This document shows, one piece after another, positions 18,066 to 26,269 of a stretch of 64,000 bases of DNA (its first letter is position 1; every line of letters begins with the position of its first letter). The stretch is from NCBI RefSeq assembly GCF_016908975.1, contig NZ_JAFBEX010000018.1:1-64000 (forward strand). The letters run 5' to 3'. This DNA comes from Neobacillus cucumis. GTDB lineage: Bacteria; Bacillota; Bacilli; Bacillales; Cytobacillaceae. The notes under the pieces are model-generated. The model was not told where the DNA came from, ran no database searches, and worked only from the letters and a program-made list of their open reading frames with translations. Made by a program: the position numbers and the translations under genes.

Positions 18066-18391
18066 ACTATCCCTCTTTCTATCTTTATTTCTATAGATAA
18101 CCATATTCTAACCTTATTGACAATAAAAAAGTGCTTATTTTTTGAAAATAAAATCGAATTTTGTAGCCAATGGCTTTATTATCTTTTGAATTTATCTTCT
18201 CAATTATTTCGTAAATTTTATATGCCTATAGTATTTCCGGCAAATATTAGGTTTATATTTATGACGTAACTGTTTAATCATTATAAATTTCACTTAATGT
18301 TCATCACTTTCACCAATTGTTCAAAGTAAACCAAAATACTTTTTTTTATAATAAAGTTAATAAATGCACTAAATTGTAAGGTTGTGACTGA
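18066..18391. other. Divergent intergenic region gndA/azoR
   Basis: About 325 AT-rich bases between divergent genes. A TATAAT box at about 18347-18352 could serve azoR, but no well-spaced -35 was found. No ORF, repeat or RNA gene is seen. Confidence 0.4.
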
Positions 18392-19051
18392 ATGGAAAAA
18401 TTACTATATGTAACCGCGAACCCTAAAGGACTTGAAAAATCAAAAGGCCTTAAAATCGGCGAAGCATTTTTAGAGTCATTTCAAGAGGAACGTCCAGAAG
18501 TTGGGATTTCCAGAATAGATTTATTTTCCTTTGAATTCCCACAAATGGATGCTGACTTAGTTTTGGCAAGAGGAAAGTTAGCCGGTTATGGATATACCCT
18601 TGATCAACTATCTCAACCGGAAAGAGAAAAAATCACAAAAATGCATGCACTTACAGATGAGTTTATGACCTATGATTACTATGTGTTTGTTTCTCCAATG
18701 TGGAATTTAAATTCACCTGCAGTTTTAAAGGCCTTTATAGATAATTTATTTGTTTCAGGCAAGACATTTGCACACACTCCAAATGGTCCTAAAGGACTAT
18801 TGTCTAATAAACAAGCGATACATATTCAAACTCGAGGGGGGCAATACACTAACACCCCGATGCAAGAATTGGAGTCTGGTGACCGTTATTTAAAAATCGC
18901 TCTTCGCTTTTTAGGAATTAACGTGATGGAAACCGTTGTGGCAGAGGGCTTCGATATAAACCCGCAACGAGTACCTGAAATTCTTGAACAAGGAATAATA
19001 AACGCGCGTTCAGCAGCAAAAGCATTTGCTAAAGGCTTAGTTCAAGTATAG
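18392..19051 (+). CDS. azoR: FMN-dependent NADH azoreductase / quinone oxidoreductase
   Basis: A 219-residue flavodoxin-fold cytoplasmic enzyme of the AzoR/AcpD family, which reduces quinones, and azo compounds in vitro, to limit thiol and quinone stress. Seen: LLYVTANPKG with the FMN-phosphate loop, the active-site stretch VSPMWNLNSPAVLKAFIDNL, and the QTRGGQYT segment contacting flavin. Length matches family members. Single gene with its own terminator. B. subtilis has two such genes (azoR1, azoR2); I cannot tell which is the orthologue. Confidence 0.9.
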   Translation: MEKLLYVTANPKGLEKSKGLKIGEAFLESFQEERPEVGISRIDLFSFEFPQMDADLVLARGKLAGYGYTLDQLSQPEREKITKMHALTDEFMTYDYYVFVSPMWNLNSPAVLKAFIDNLFVSGKTFAHTPNGPKGLLSNKQAIHIQTRGGQYTNTPMQELESGDRYLKIALRFLGINVMETVVAEGFDINPQRVPEILEQGIINARSAAKAFAKGLVQV

Positions 19052-19062
19052 GTAATAATTTA

Positions 19063-19089
19063 AAGCTTCCCTACTTGGAGGCTTTTTTA
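19063..19089 (+). terminator. Terminator after azoR
   Basis: AAGCTTCC pairs with GGAGGCTT (one G-T pair) and is followed by T6, 12 bp past the stop. Confidence 0.75.
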
Positions 19090-19192
19090 CTTTATATTGT
19101 TTTTTGTTACAATATAGTAATGTATTGTATAATGTTATTATGAAATAATGACACCACTAGCATTTATTTCTATTAACAACAGGAGAATCTTA

Positions 19193-20731
19193 ATGCTAAA
19201 AGATTTCGTCTCAAATGCAGCACTCTTAATTGCATCTTTCTCGATTATGGGCGTGCTGTTTAAAGATAAGCCATTATATCCCAATTCACCACTCTCTTCC
19301 AAACTTTACTGGGGAATCTGTTTCGGTATTCTTGGTAATGTATTAATGTCATTTTCTATAGAGGTAAGCCCGGACATATATGCAGATTTACGGCATTTAG
19401 CCATTGTTATTGCCGCTGCTTTTGGAGGATTTATTCCAGCAATTATCTCAGCGTCACTTATTGCCATTGGAAGATTTGTTTTGTTTGGTTTTAGCAGTAC
19501 CGCTTTCCTTCCTTCCATTGGGGTACTCTTAACTGGAATTACGTGCGGCATTCTCTCAACATTAAAAGTCAAACGTACAGTAAAAGCTTTTATTATGAAC
19601 ATGTGTGGATTAATCATTGTATCTATCATCTTCATGATTCGGATCGAAGATTTCGCAGTTCTAAAAAATGTATTAATGATGCACTACCTAATTTCTTTTA
19701 TTGGTGGATTGTTCGGCTACTATTTTTTCGTTTTTGTGGTTGATTCGAATGAGACCCAAAATCAATTAAAACGCAGTCATATTAAGTTAAAAGAAACAGA
19801 AGAAAGATTCCGCTTAATCACAGAGTATTCGAGTGACATGATCACCGTACACAATGAACAAGGCGAATATGTATACATATCCCCTGCAGTGAAAGAGGTA
19901 ATCCAATTTGAATATCCTGAATTATTAGGTAAAGGCATGGGCAAATTTATACATCCTGAAGATGTCGAACGAACAAATGATATGTTTCAAAAAGCCTTAC
20001 AGGAAAGTTCAGCTGAATCTACGTACCGTTATAGAACCAAGTTCGGTGACTATATCTGGATTGAGTCCACTTTAAAAAGTGTACCTGATCTAGAAGATGA
20101 TGAGAAAAAAGTAATTATTGTTTCAAGAAATATTACTAACCGAAAATTGACGGAACAAAAACTGCAAGAAGCTAATGAACTTCTTAATCGCTTATCTTAT
20201 ATGGATGGTTTAACAGGCATTGCCAATCGAAGGTATTTTGATGAAACACTTCTAAAGGAATGGAAAAAAACTAACAATTCTAACCAACCCATTACACTGA
20301 TTATGTTTGATATTGATTACTTTAAAAAATACAATGACACCTACGGTCATCTTAAAGGGGACGCCTGTCTACAGACGATTGCCCAAGCAGTGAATAATCT
20401 ATTTTCTTTAGATCAATATCAATCGAATTATACATTTTGCCGCTATGGCGGTGAAGAATTTGCCATTATTCTGCCGTCTTGTGATACAAAGGATGGATAC
20501 AACATCTCACTGCAGGTCCAAGATACAGTTCGCTCACTTCAAGTTCCACATGCAAGTTCAGATGTAGCTGATATTATCACTTTAAGTATCGGAATGGCTT
20601 CTATATATCCTGTGAAACAAAGTATTCCCGACACTTTAATTAAAGCTGCTGATTCTGCTTTATATCAATCAAAATCAAGGGGCAGAAATACCATTTCAAT
20701 TTACGAAAAACCTGGGAGAATTCCGGTTTGA
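19193..20731 (+). CDS. Membrane diguanylate cyclase: 5TM sensor-PAS-GGDEF
   Basis: A 512-residue protein. Residues about 1-195 form a 5TMR_LYT-type membrane sensor, with the signature DLRHLAIVIAAAFGG followed by an arginine-rich turn. Then come a PAS domain (about 205-325, RFRLITEYSSDMITVHNEQG), a short coiled linker and a GGDEF domain (about 340-505). The cyclase site is intact (YGGEEF) and DIDYFKKYND holds metal ligands. The position of the inhibitory I-site reads QSNY instead of RxxD, so product inhibition is probably missing. Start at ATG 19193 behind AGGAGA. The next gene, a kinase, has the same kind of sensor. Confidence 0.85.
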   Translation: MLKDFVSNAALLIASFSIMGVLFKDKPLYPNSPLSSKLYWGICFGILGNVLMSFSIEVSPDIYADLRHLAIVIAAAFGGFIPAIISASLIAIGRFVLFGFSSTAFLPSIGVLLTGITCGILSTLKVKRTVKAFIMNMCGLIIVSIIFMIRIEDFAVLKNVLMMHYLISFIGGLFGYYFFVFVVDSNETQNQLKRSHIKLKETEERFRLITEYSSDMITVHNEQGEYVYISPAVKEVIQFEYPELLGKGMGKFIHPEDVERTNDMFQKALQESSAESTYRYRTKFGDYIWIESTLKSVPDLEDDEKKVIIVSRNITNRKLTEQKLQEANELLNRLSYMDGLTGIANRRYFDETLLKEWKKTNNSNQPITLIMFDIDYFKKYNDTYGHLKGDACLQTIAQAVNNLFSLDQYQSNYTFCRYGGEEFAIILPSCDTKDGYNISLQVQDTVRSLQVPHASSDVADIITLSIGMASIYPVKQSIPDTLIKAADSALYQSKSRGRNTISIYEKPGRIPV

Positions 20732-20854
20732 GACCTTCCAGGTTTCCTGTTAACAGGGAATATATCACTTTTTCAAAATATTTTGCAAATTTTGTTGTAA
20801 CTTGGTAAAAATAAATGTAAAATTTTCCTATGAGCTCATTATGGTGGTGAGAAA

Positions 20855-22126
20855 ATGGAGATCACGACACACCTTTTCATCAATCTCTCTCTGTTAATTA
20901 TTTTACTATTTATTAGTTTAATTTTACTTGAAAAAAGTAAGAATTTCTCCCTTTCTAAGCCCTCAATGATAACATTGTTTATTGTAACCATTTGGTTATG
21001 TATTCAGTTCTCCTACGCACCTGTTTCATATGCAAGATTTGATTTAAGAATGATTCCAATCGTTCTTGGCGGTTTATATGTTGGAATTGGTCCCTTGCTT
21101 GTAGTAGCCATGATTGGTATACGAAGCTTATATGGTGTCGATATTGGTCTTTGGCAAACATTCGCTTTTTATGTCCCATTAGCATTGATTTTATGGCGGC
21201 TATACCCTTGGTTTTTAAAGCAACCACCTACCAAACGAATATTTTTTACAATTGGTATAGGGATGTCCCTTGGTATGCTTAGCGTGGTGGGAATGAGTTT
21301 TGATAACTTATCTGTCAAACAATTTGATGCATGGTTCGGCTTCCTAATCATGCCTTCACTTGGGTTTGGTATCATATCCTATGGTATTGAATTTGTAAGA
21401 AAAACGAATGAAATGCAGCAGCAGCTTATTAAAACCGAAAAACTAAAGGCAGTAGAACAAATGGGGGCAGCTATTTCCCATGAAATTAGAAATCCTCTTA
21501 CCGCTGCAAGTGGATTTGTCCAGCTAATGCAAGACGATTACTTATCAAGACAAAAAAGAAAAGAATATCTTGCCATCGTTAGGGAAGAATTGTTTTTAGC
21601 CGAAAAGGTCATTCAGGATTACTTGACGTTTGCAAAGCCTGCAATAGAAAAGTTTGAAGATTTAAATGTCAAAAGTGAACTCCGGCAAATCATTAATCTT
21701 TTACAACCCTTAGCAAACCAATACTCCGTTGAAATCGTCACTGATTTTTGCATCATTGGTTATATACAAGGGGATGAACAAAAGTTTAGACAATGCTTTG
21801 TGAACGTCCTAAAAAATGCTATTGAATCAATGCCGCATGGTGGAACTTTACACGTTTCAACCGAATACAGCCAGGACGAAGTGACAATCATGGTGAAAGA
21901 TACCGGGGTTGGGATGACTAGCCAGCAGCTTGAGCGATTAGGCGAACCATTTTATTCAACAAAAGGGAAAAATGGAACTGGCTTAGGGATGATGGTTGTT
22001 TATAGTCTCGTTCGGGCGATGAATGGAACAATTTTGGTGGAGAGCGAAGTAGGAAAAGGGACCACTTTTCACTTTGAATTCCCAACCATCTCCATAAAGA
22101 AAATGGAACAAACCGGCAGAGTTTAA
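20855..22126 (+). CDS. Membrane sensor histidine kinase (KinB-like)
   Basis: A 423-residue kinase. Residues about 1-180 form a 5TMR_LYT-like membrane sensor (DLRMIPIVLGGLYVG and an IGIRSLYG turn). The HisKA helix has the phosphoacceptor in AAISHEIRNPLTAASGF, and the ATPase domain shows NVLKNAIESMPHGG, DTGVGM, EPFYSTKGKNGTGLGM. The build and kinase core resemble sporulation kinases KinB/KinC that feed Spo0F, but no response regulator is adjacent, so the partner is inferred. The sensor resembles that of the upstream cyclase gene. It ends with a strong terminator. Confidence 0.85.
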   Translation: MEITTHLFINLSLLIILLFISLILLEKSKNFSLSKPSMITLFIVTIWLCIQFSYAPVSYARFDLRMIPIVLGGLYVGIGPLLVVAMIGIRSLYGVDIGLWQTFAFYVPLALILWRLYPWFLKQPPTKRIFFTIGIGMSLGMLSVVGMSFDNLSVKQFDAWFGFLIMPSLGFGIISYGIEFVRKTNEMQQQLIKTEKLKAVEQMGAAISHEIRNPLTAASGFVQLMQDDYLSRQKRKEYLAIVREELFLAEKVIQDYLTFAKPAIEKFEDLNVKSELRQIINLLQPLANQYSVEIVTDFCIIGYIQGDEQKFRQCFVNVLKNAIESMPHGGTLHVSTEYSQDEVTIMVKDTGVGMTSQQLERLGEPFYSTKGKNGTGLGMMVVYSLVRAMNGTILVESEVGKGTTFHFEFPTISIKKMEQTGRV

Positions 22127-22145
22127 ATTCTGCCGGTTTTGTTTT
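22110..22145 (+). terminator. Terminator after the histidine kinase gene
   Basis: AAACCGGCAGA pairs perfectly with TCTGCCGGTTT around an 8-nt loop, followed by a T-rich tail. The stem overlaps the last codons. Confidence 0.88.
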
Positions 22146-22180
22146 AACAAAAATAAAAATACAATTTTGGCTTTGAGAAA

Positions 22181-22453
22181 TATCCAGCTCCAGCGCCCAG
22201 CGACGAGAAGGCTTCACCCATCTCCCTACGATAAGTCAACACGAAAAAGCTAACGCTCTTCGTGTTGTCTAGCTTCAGCGACTAGGGGCTCGGGGTCATA
22301 AGCCAATCCGTCAAGAAGGCTAAAGAGCACCCTTCTCGCCGGCTCGTCTTATGCCTGTCGCCCCTGAACAAGTCGCTTCCGCATTTCTGTTTTCCTTTAT
22401 CTCAGTCGATGGGCTCCAGTCCTATCGTTCGCTAACCGGGCGCTTACGCTTTT
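22181..22453 (-). repeat. Dispersed Bacillaceae intergenic repeat, copy B
   Basis: Contains ATCCAGCTCCAGCGCC, a second internal TCTAGCTTCAGCGACTAG, GGCTCGTCTTATGCCTGTCG and the terminal GCGCTTACGCTTTTC. It looks like two partial units fused. The AAAGCGTAAGCGCC end touches the stop codon of the CAP lipoprotein gene. Confidence 0.8.
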
Positions 22454-23440
22454 CTATTTGCCAATAAACATTTGAGACCAGTTTTTCCCTGTTTGTTCGA
22501 ATCCTACCCCAATATGTGTGAAATTACGACTTAGAATATTTTGGCGGTGACCTTCGCTGTTCATCCATGCTGTTACTACTTCTTGTGGTGTGCGTTGTCC
22601 TTGAGCAATATTTTCCCCAGCAGCCTTATAGGTAACACCAAAGTCCCTCATCATGTCAAATGGAGACCCATAGGTCGGGCTGGTATGAGAAAAATAATGA
22701 TTTTGCTGCATATCTACTGCCTTCTTCTGAGCCACACTGCTTAGCTGTGCATCTGCTTTTAAAGCCGGAAGACCATTTTTCGCTCTTTGTTGATTTGTTA
22801 AATTAATCACTTGTTGAGCATACTGGCTTACAGTTCCAGTAGCAGCGGTATTATTTTGCGCTGCACCACTTGGCGCTTGTGTCTGCTGCTGACTTGGTAC
22901 TGGTGTTGCCTGCTGTGCAGGTGCTTGATTAGGTGCTTGGCGTGTTGTTTGCTGTCCTACAGGTACTTGGACTGAAGGTGTCTGGGTATTAGGTTGGCCA
23001 GGTTGGATAAATCCAAATTGGAACCAGTTTCGTTGTCTAGGGTCAATCGTAATATACTGATATTTGGCATCTCTTACTAAAACAGCTTGAGTATGTGGAT
23101 ACTGATTGCTATTCAAATTTGTTTGATAAGCAGACAACGTATCATCATTATTTTTTCTAATTTTCTGCTTATTATTAAAAAGGTTTCTATCTGCATCACT
23201 GTCATTATTGTCACGGTTTGAATAATCCTCTGTAAGCAGCCCGTTGTGGTCAATTCCATTATCACGGCCATTGCCTACAATACGATTCCCCCTGTCATTT
23301 GTATCCATTCTAACTCGATCAGCTGTTCGATCGTTTATATCATTACGGTCATTAATATCATTACGATCATTGATATTACATGCAGCAAGCCCCATTGTGA
23401 GCACAGCTGTTACTAAAAAGCCAACCGGTTTTTTTATCAA
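22454..23440 (-). CDS. CAP (SCP/PR1) domain lipoprotein, YkwD-like
   Basis: A 328-residue exported protein starting at TTG 23440 behind AAGGGGG. The signal peptide ends in a lipobox (MGLAAC, Cys20). Directly after it is a short tandem repeat (NDINDR, three times) encoded by 18-bp repeats, then a Q/P-rich linker (about 145-200), and a CAP domain (about 205-328) with LTNQQRAKNGLPALKAD, HYFSHTSPTYGSPFDMM, AAGENIAQGQ and GHRQNILSRNFTHIGVGF. In Bacillus such YkwD-type proteins are often sporulation-linked or envelope proteins; the activity is unknown. The charged N-terminus is unusual. Confidence 0.85.
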   Translation of the reverse strand: MIKKPVGFLVTAVLTMGLAACNINDRNDINDRNDINDRTADRVRMDTNDRGNRIVGNGRDNGIDHNGLLTEDYSNRDNNDSDADRNLFNNKQKIRKNNDDTLSAYQTNLNSNQYPHTQAVLVRDAKYQYITIDPRQRNWFQFGFIQPGQPNTQTPSVQVPVGQQTTRQAPNQAPAQQATPVPSQQQTQAPSGAAQNNTAATGTVSQYAQQVINLTNQQRAKNGLPALKADAQLSSVAQKKAVDMQQNHYFSHTSPTYGSPFDMMRDFGVTYKAAGENIAQGQRTPQEVVTAWMNSEGHRQNILSRNFTHIGVGFEQTGKNWSQMFIGK

Positions 23441-23558
23441 TCGTAATACCCCCTTAAAAAAATCGCCTTGCAGGTTTATTTTTGATCTTTTTAAGGAAAG
23501 TATTAATGGTAATTTACGTATAAAAAAGCAGGTGACTATGCTTTTGTTGCGATTTTTT

Positions 23559-24296
23559 CTAATTCTCTAGTAGTGGAATTCTGCTTTTATATTTATCGAT
23601 TAAATATCTGTTATGCTCTACTGCCCCATCGGTATTACTGCTTTTAAAAATAGGCGGTAAAAAAGAGGTTTTGACCATATGATTAATCGCTTCAACCATT
23701 ATTCCATTGATAATAGCTGTTCCAATAACCGTTGAACCTGGACCGAAGGGGACAACTGAAGAAGAAAGTTCCAATAGCGCATCCCCAGTCGGTATGTGAT
23801 TATCTATAGCGATATCGGCATAATCAGACAGATATCTTCCGCTTTTATGCCTTGAAGATATATTTTTTGTATAGATATGGGATGAAATCGTTATAACAGT
23901 AGCCTCTTGTTGTTTAGCAAATTGGGCAACATCAATAGGGACAGGATTTCGACCTGACGTTGAAACCACTAACATAGCATCTTCTGGTCTAATATCTAAA
24001 TCGGGAAGAAATTGATCTGCATAATCATCCTTTTTTTCCAAATTTGATGATCGTACTGCCCCTTTATGCAGCATTAAATCAGGAATAAGAATGGGGTTAA
24101 TGGGCGCAAGTCCGCCTGCACGGTAAAAAACCTCTTCCCCTAAAATATGAGAGTGCCCGCAACCAAAAACGTGAACAATTCCTTCATTTTGGATGCTCTG
24201 AGCAATTTTTTCACCTGCAGCCTTAATCGTTTCCTTTTCCATTTTATTTATTAATCCTAATAATTCGTTTATCTTTTGGAAATATAACTCGTACAA
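23559..24296 (-). CDS. SIS-domain phosphosugar-binding protein (UPF0309-like)
   Basis: A 245-residue cytoplasmic protein with a sugar-isomerase (SIS) fold: VHVFGCGHSHILGEEVFYRAG (phosphosugar loop 1), MLVVSTSGRNPVPIDVAQFAK (loop 2) and SSSVVPFGPGSTVIGTAIIN. It matches the uncharacterised UPF0309 group rather than GlmS or MurQ. It is third in the nagB-nagR operon, 24 bp after the regulator gene, so its substrate is probably an amino-sugar phosphate. nagA, the usual partner of nagB, is missing from the operon. Isomerase, etherase or epimerase activity cannot be told apart. Confidence 0.8.
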   Translation of the reverse strand: MYELYFQKINELLGLINKMEKETIKAAGEKIAQSIQNEGIVHVFGCGHSHILGEEVFYRAGGLAPINPILIPDLMLHKGAVRSSNLEKKDDYADQFLPDLDIRPEDAMLVVSTSGRNPVPIDVAQFAKQQEATVITISSHIYTKNISSRHKSGRYLSDYADIAIDNHIPTGDALLELSSSVVPFGPGSTVIGTAIINGIMVEAINHMVKTSFLPPIFKSSNTDGAVEHNRYLIDKYKSRIPLLEN

Positions 24297-24320
24297 TGTA
24301 TAATCATCCCCAAATTGAGA

Positions 24321-25043
24321 TTATCGTTTCATCTGTATCATAAATTTATAACGGTCAGCACGGTACACAGATCTTACTAATTCTAAAGGAGTTCCATCTA
24401 AAAGGAAGGTATTCCGCTGAATAAGGAGTACGGGATCTCCCATTTTAATGTTCAAATAATTAGCTTCACTTTGACTAGCGACCGAAGACTCAATGGTTTG
24501 GGATGCACTGGCAATCCTAAGATTTAACTTTCCTTCAATATAGGCATAAAGAGACTCATTGACAATATCTTCTGTAATCCCTTTAATCAGATTAGCTGAA
24601 ATATAATTGGTTTCTAATGCCATCGGTACATCATCCGCCAAACGGATTCTGGAAATCTCATAAACTGGTCCATATTCCGCTATTTTTAGCTGCCCTGCGA
24701 TTTGACTGGAAGCAGGTATCATTTCAAATTTAACCAGTTTGCTGCCCGGTTTTAACCCTCTTGCAATCATATCTTCCGTAAAACTGGTTAGTCCCTGCAA
24801 GCCTTGTTCAATTTTACGCTCTGCAACAAATGTACCTTTTCCCTGCTGTCGATATAAGTATCCTTCATTTACGAGGTCGGTAAAGGCTTGCCTAACCGTC
24901 ATTCTGCTAATATGATATTTTTCTGCATACTCTCTTTCGGGCGGTAGGGCATCGCCTGGCTTCAACTCACCTTTTTCAATTAATACTTTAATAAGTTCCT
25001 CTAACTGATAATAAATAGGAATGGGAGAATTTTTATTTATCAT
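24321..25043 (-). CDS. nagR: GntR/HutC family repressor, NagR (YvoA)-like
   Basis: A 240-residue transcription regulator. The N-terminal winged helix (about 8-75: PIYYQLEELIKVLIEKGELK, PPEREYAEKYHISRMTVRQA) is followed by a UTRA effector domain (about 90-235: GLTSFTEDMIARGLKPGSKL, ETNYISANLIKGI, IESSVAS). This is the build of NagR, which binds glucosamine-6-phosphate or GlcNAc-6-phosphate and represses the nag genes in B. subtilis. It lies 40 bp after nagB. Two NagR-type operators are seen upstream of nagB (26013-26030, 26121-26140), supporting the name. Confidence 0.88.
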   Translation of the reverse strand: MINKNSPIPIYYQLEELIKVLIEKGELKPGDALPPEREYAEKYHISRMTVRQAFTDLVNEGYLYRQQGKGTFVAERKIEQGLQGLTSFTEDMIARGLKPGSKLVKFEMIPASSQIAGQLKIAEYGPVYEISRIRLADDVPMALETNYISANLIKGITEDIVNESLYAYIEGKLNLRIASASQTIESSVASQSEANYLNIKMGDPVLLIQRNTFLLDGTPLELVRSVYRADRYKFMIQMKR

Positions 25044-25083
25044 ACCCTGTACACCCTTCTAAAAAATGAGCCCAATTCAGGAA

Positions 25084-25821
25084 TTAAGAGTGGAGCTTTA
25101 ATCCTGAAACTGCTGCCTTATCAGCAATAATTGTAACACATGGATGATTCTTCAAAACAGAGGCAGGAAAACTTTCTGAGATTTCCCCATTTATAAGCTT
25201 GTCCAGAGCATCTTTTTTACTCTCACCCGATACAAGCAGTAAGATTTCTTTACTTCTCATGATTGTAGAAATCCCCATGGTTATCGCTTTTGTCGGTACA
25301 TCTTCAATGTTCTTAAAAAATCTGGCATTGGCCTCTCTTGTTGTAGAATCCAATTGAATCACATGTGTATTGGCATGAAAAGAAGTCCCAGGTTCATTAA
25401 ATCCTATATGACCATTGCCCCCAATACCAAGTATTTGTAAGTCAACACCTCCATGATCAGCAATAAGTCTTTCATAACGCTGGCATTCTACTTCACTGTC
25501 TTTGTAATCCCCGCGAGGGATAAAGGTGTTATTTTTATCAATATCAATATGATTAAATAATTGTTCATTCATAAAATAACGATAACTATTCTTATCGTTT
25601 CCAGATAGACCAATGTACTCATCTAAATTAAAGGCGGTAACATCTCGATATGAAGTCCCGTTTTGCTGATGATCTTGAATTAAATTCTTGTAAGTACCAA
25701 CTGGTGTTCCGCCTGTTGCGAGTCCCAATTTAATAGTAGGATATTGATGGACTTTATTAATAATATATTGAGCGGCTTTTTGACTCATTTCATCATAATT
25801 CTGCACTTCTATCATTTTCAT
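25084..25821 (-). CDS. nagB: Glucosamine-6-phosphate deaminase
   Basis: Converts glucosamine 6-phosphate to fructose 6-phosphate and ammonia in amino-sugar catabolism. The 245-residue protein shows the family blocks LGLATGGTPVGTYKNLI, AFNLDEYIGL with the catalytic Asp, GIGGNGHIGFNEPG with the catalytic His/Glu, and PTKAITMGISTIM. Like Gram-positive NagB it lacks the allosteric tail of the enterobacterial enzyme. First gene of the nagB-nagR-SIS operon; GGGAGGAAG precedes the ATG. nagA is not adjacent and is not in this window. Confidence 0.96.
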   Translation of the reverse strand: MKMIEVQNYDEMSQKAAQYIINKVHQYPTIKLGLATGGTPVGTYKNLIQDHQQNGTSYRDVTAFNLDEYIGLSGNDKNSYRYFMNEQLFNHIDIDKNNTFIPRGDYKDSEVECQRYERLIADHGGVDLQILGIGGNGHIGFNEPGTSFHANTHVIQLDSTTREANARFFKNIEDVPTKAITMGISTIMRSKEILLLVSGESKKDALDKLINGEISESFPASVLKNHPCVTIIADKAAVSGLKLHS

Positions 25822-26012
25822 TGTGGATCTTCCTCCCTTTTATTTGTCTAGCTAAAAACCAACATATTTTTTACCGTACTATAATCCACCCGACTGTTCA
25901 GGGGTCATTCTGCATAAATATTTATAGCTTTAAGTAAAATATGATTGACTTTATAAGTTACTGTCACTAACTCTCTTTCAGAGATATGTCTTAATCTTAT
26001 CATCACCTAAAT

Positions 26013-26030
26013 CTAGTTGTCTATACCAAT
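26013..26030 (-). promoter_or_regulatory. NagR (dre-type) operator upstream of nagB
   Basis: On the minus strand the 18 bases read ATTGGTATAGACAACTAG, in line with the dre sites bound by B. subtilis NagR (TGGTnTAGACnA core). A possible promoter (TTGTAT, 16 bp, TATAGA) overlaps it, so binding would block nagB transcription. Confidence 0.65.
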
Positions 26031-26120
26031 ATAAATTGCACATACAATCCAAATTTTTCTTCATCAAAATAACCGTCGAAAATAAAAGGGTTATATCACC
26101 TTTTAAACTCAAATGCAAAA

Positions 26121-26140
26121 ACTGGTATAGATATCTATAG
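26121..26140 (+). promoter_or_regulatory. Second NagR-like site
   Basis: ACTGGTATAGATATCTATAG has the TGGTATAGA core of the first site followed by a dyad. It lies 90 bp farther upstream, in the roughly 445-bp region between nagB and the yhbH terminator, which holds no other gene. Confidence 0.5.
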
Positions 26141-26234
26141 AAAATAACCAGAAAGCCACCTAGTGGGCAAGCAATGAAAAAATTGAAAAACTAATCAATC
26201 ATTCAACTTTTAGAGGATGCGTGGTTTTTTAACA

Positions 26235-26269
26235 AAAAAAATGACAGGAGCCCCTCCTGTCATTTTTTA
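26235..26269 (-). terminator. Terminator after yhbH
   Basis: AAAATGACAGGAG pairs perfectly with CTCCTGTCATTTT around a 3-nt loop, with T runs on both sides. It overlaps the yhbH stop. Confidence 0.9.

Noticed and set aside
20711..20757. Terminator after the 5TM-PAS-GGDEF gene
   Set aside because: An inverted repeat with a long loop (AACCTGG/CCAGGTT) and a CCTGTTAACAGG palindrome are present but no T run follows.
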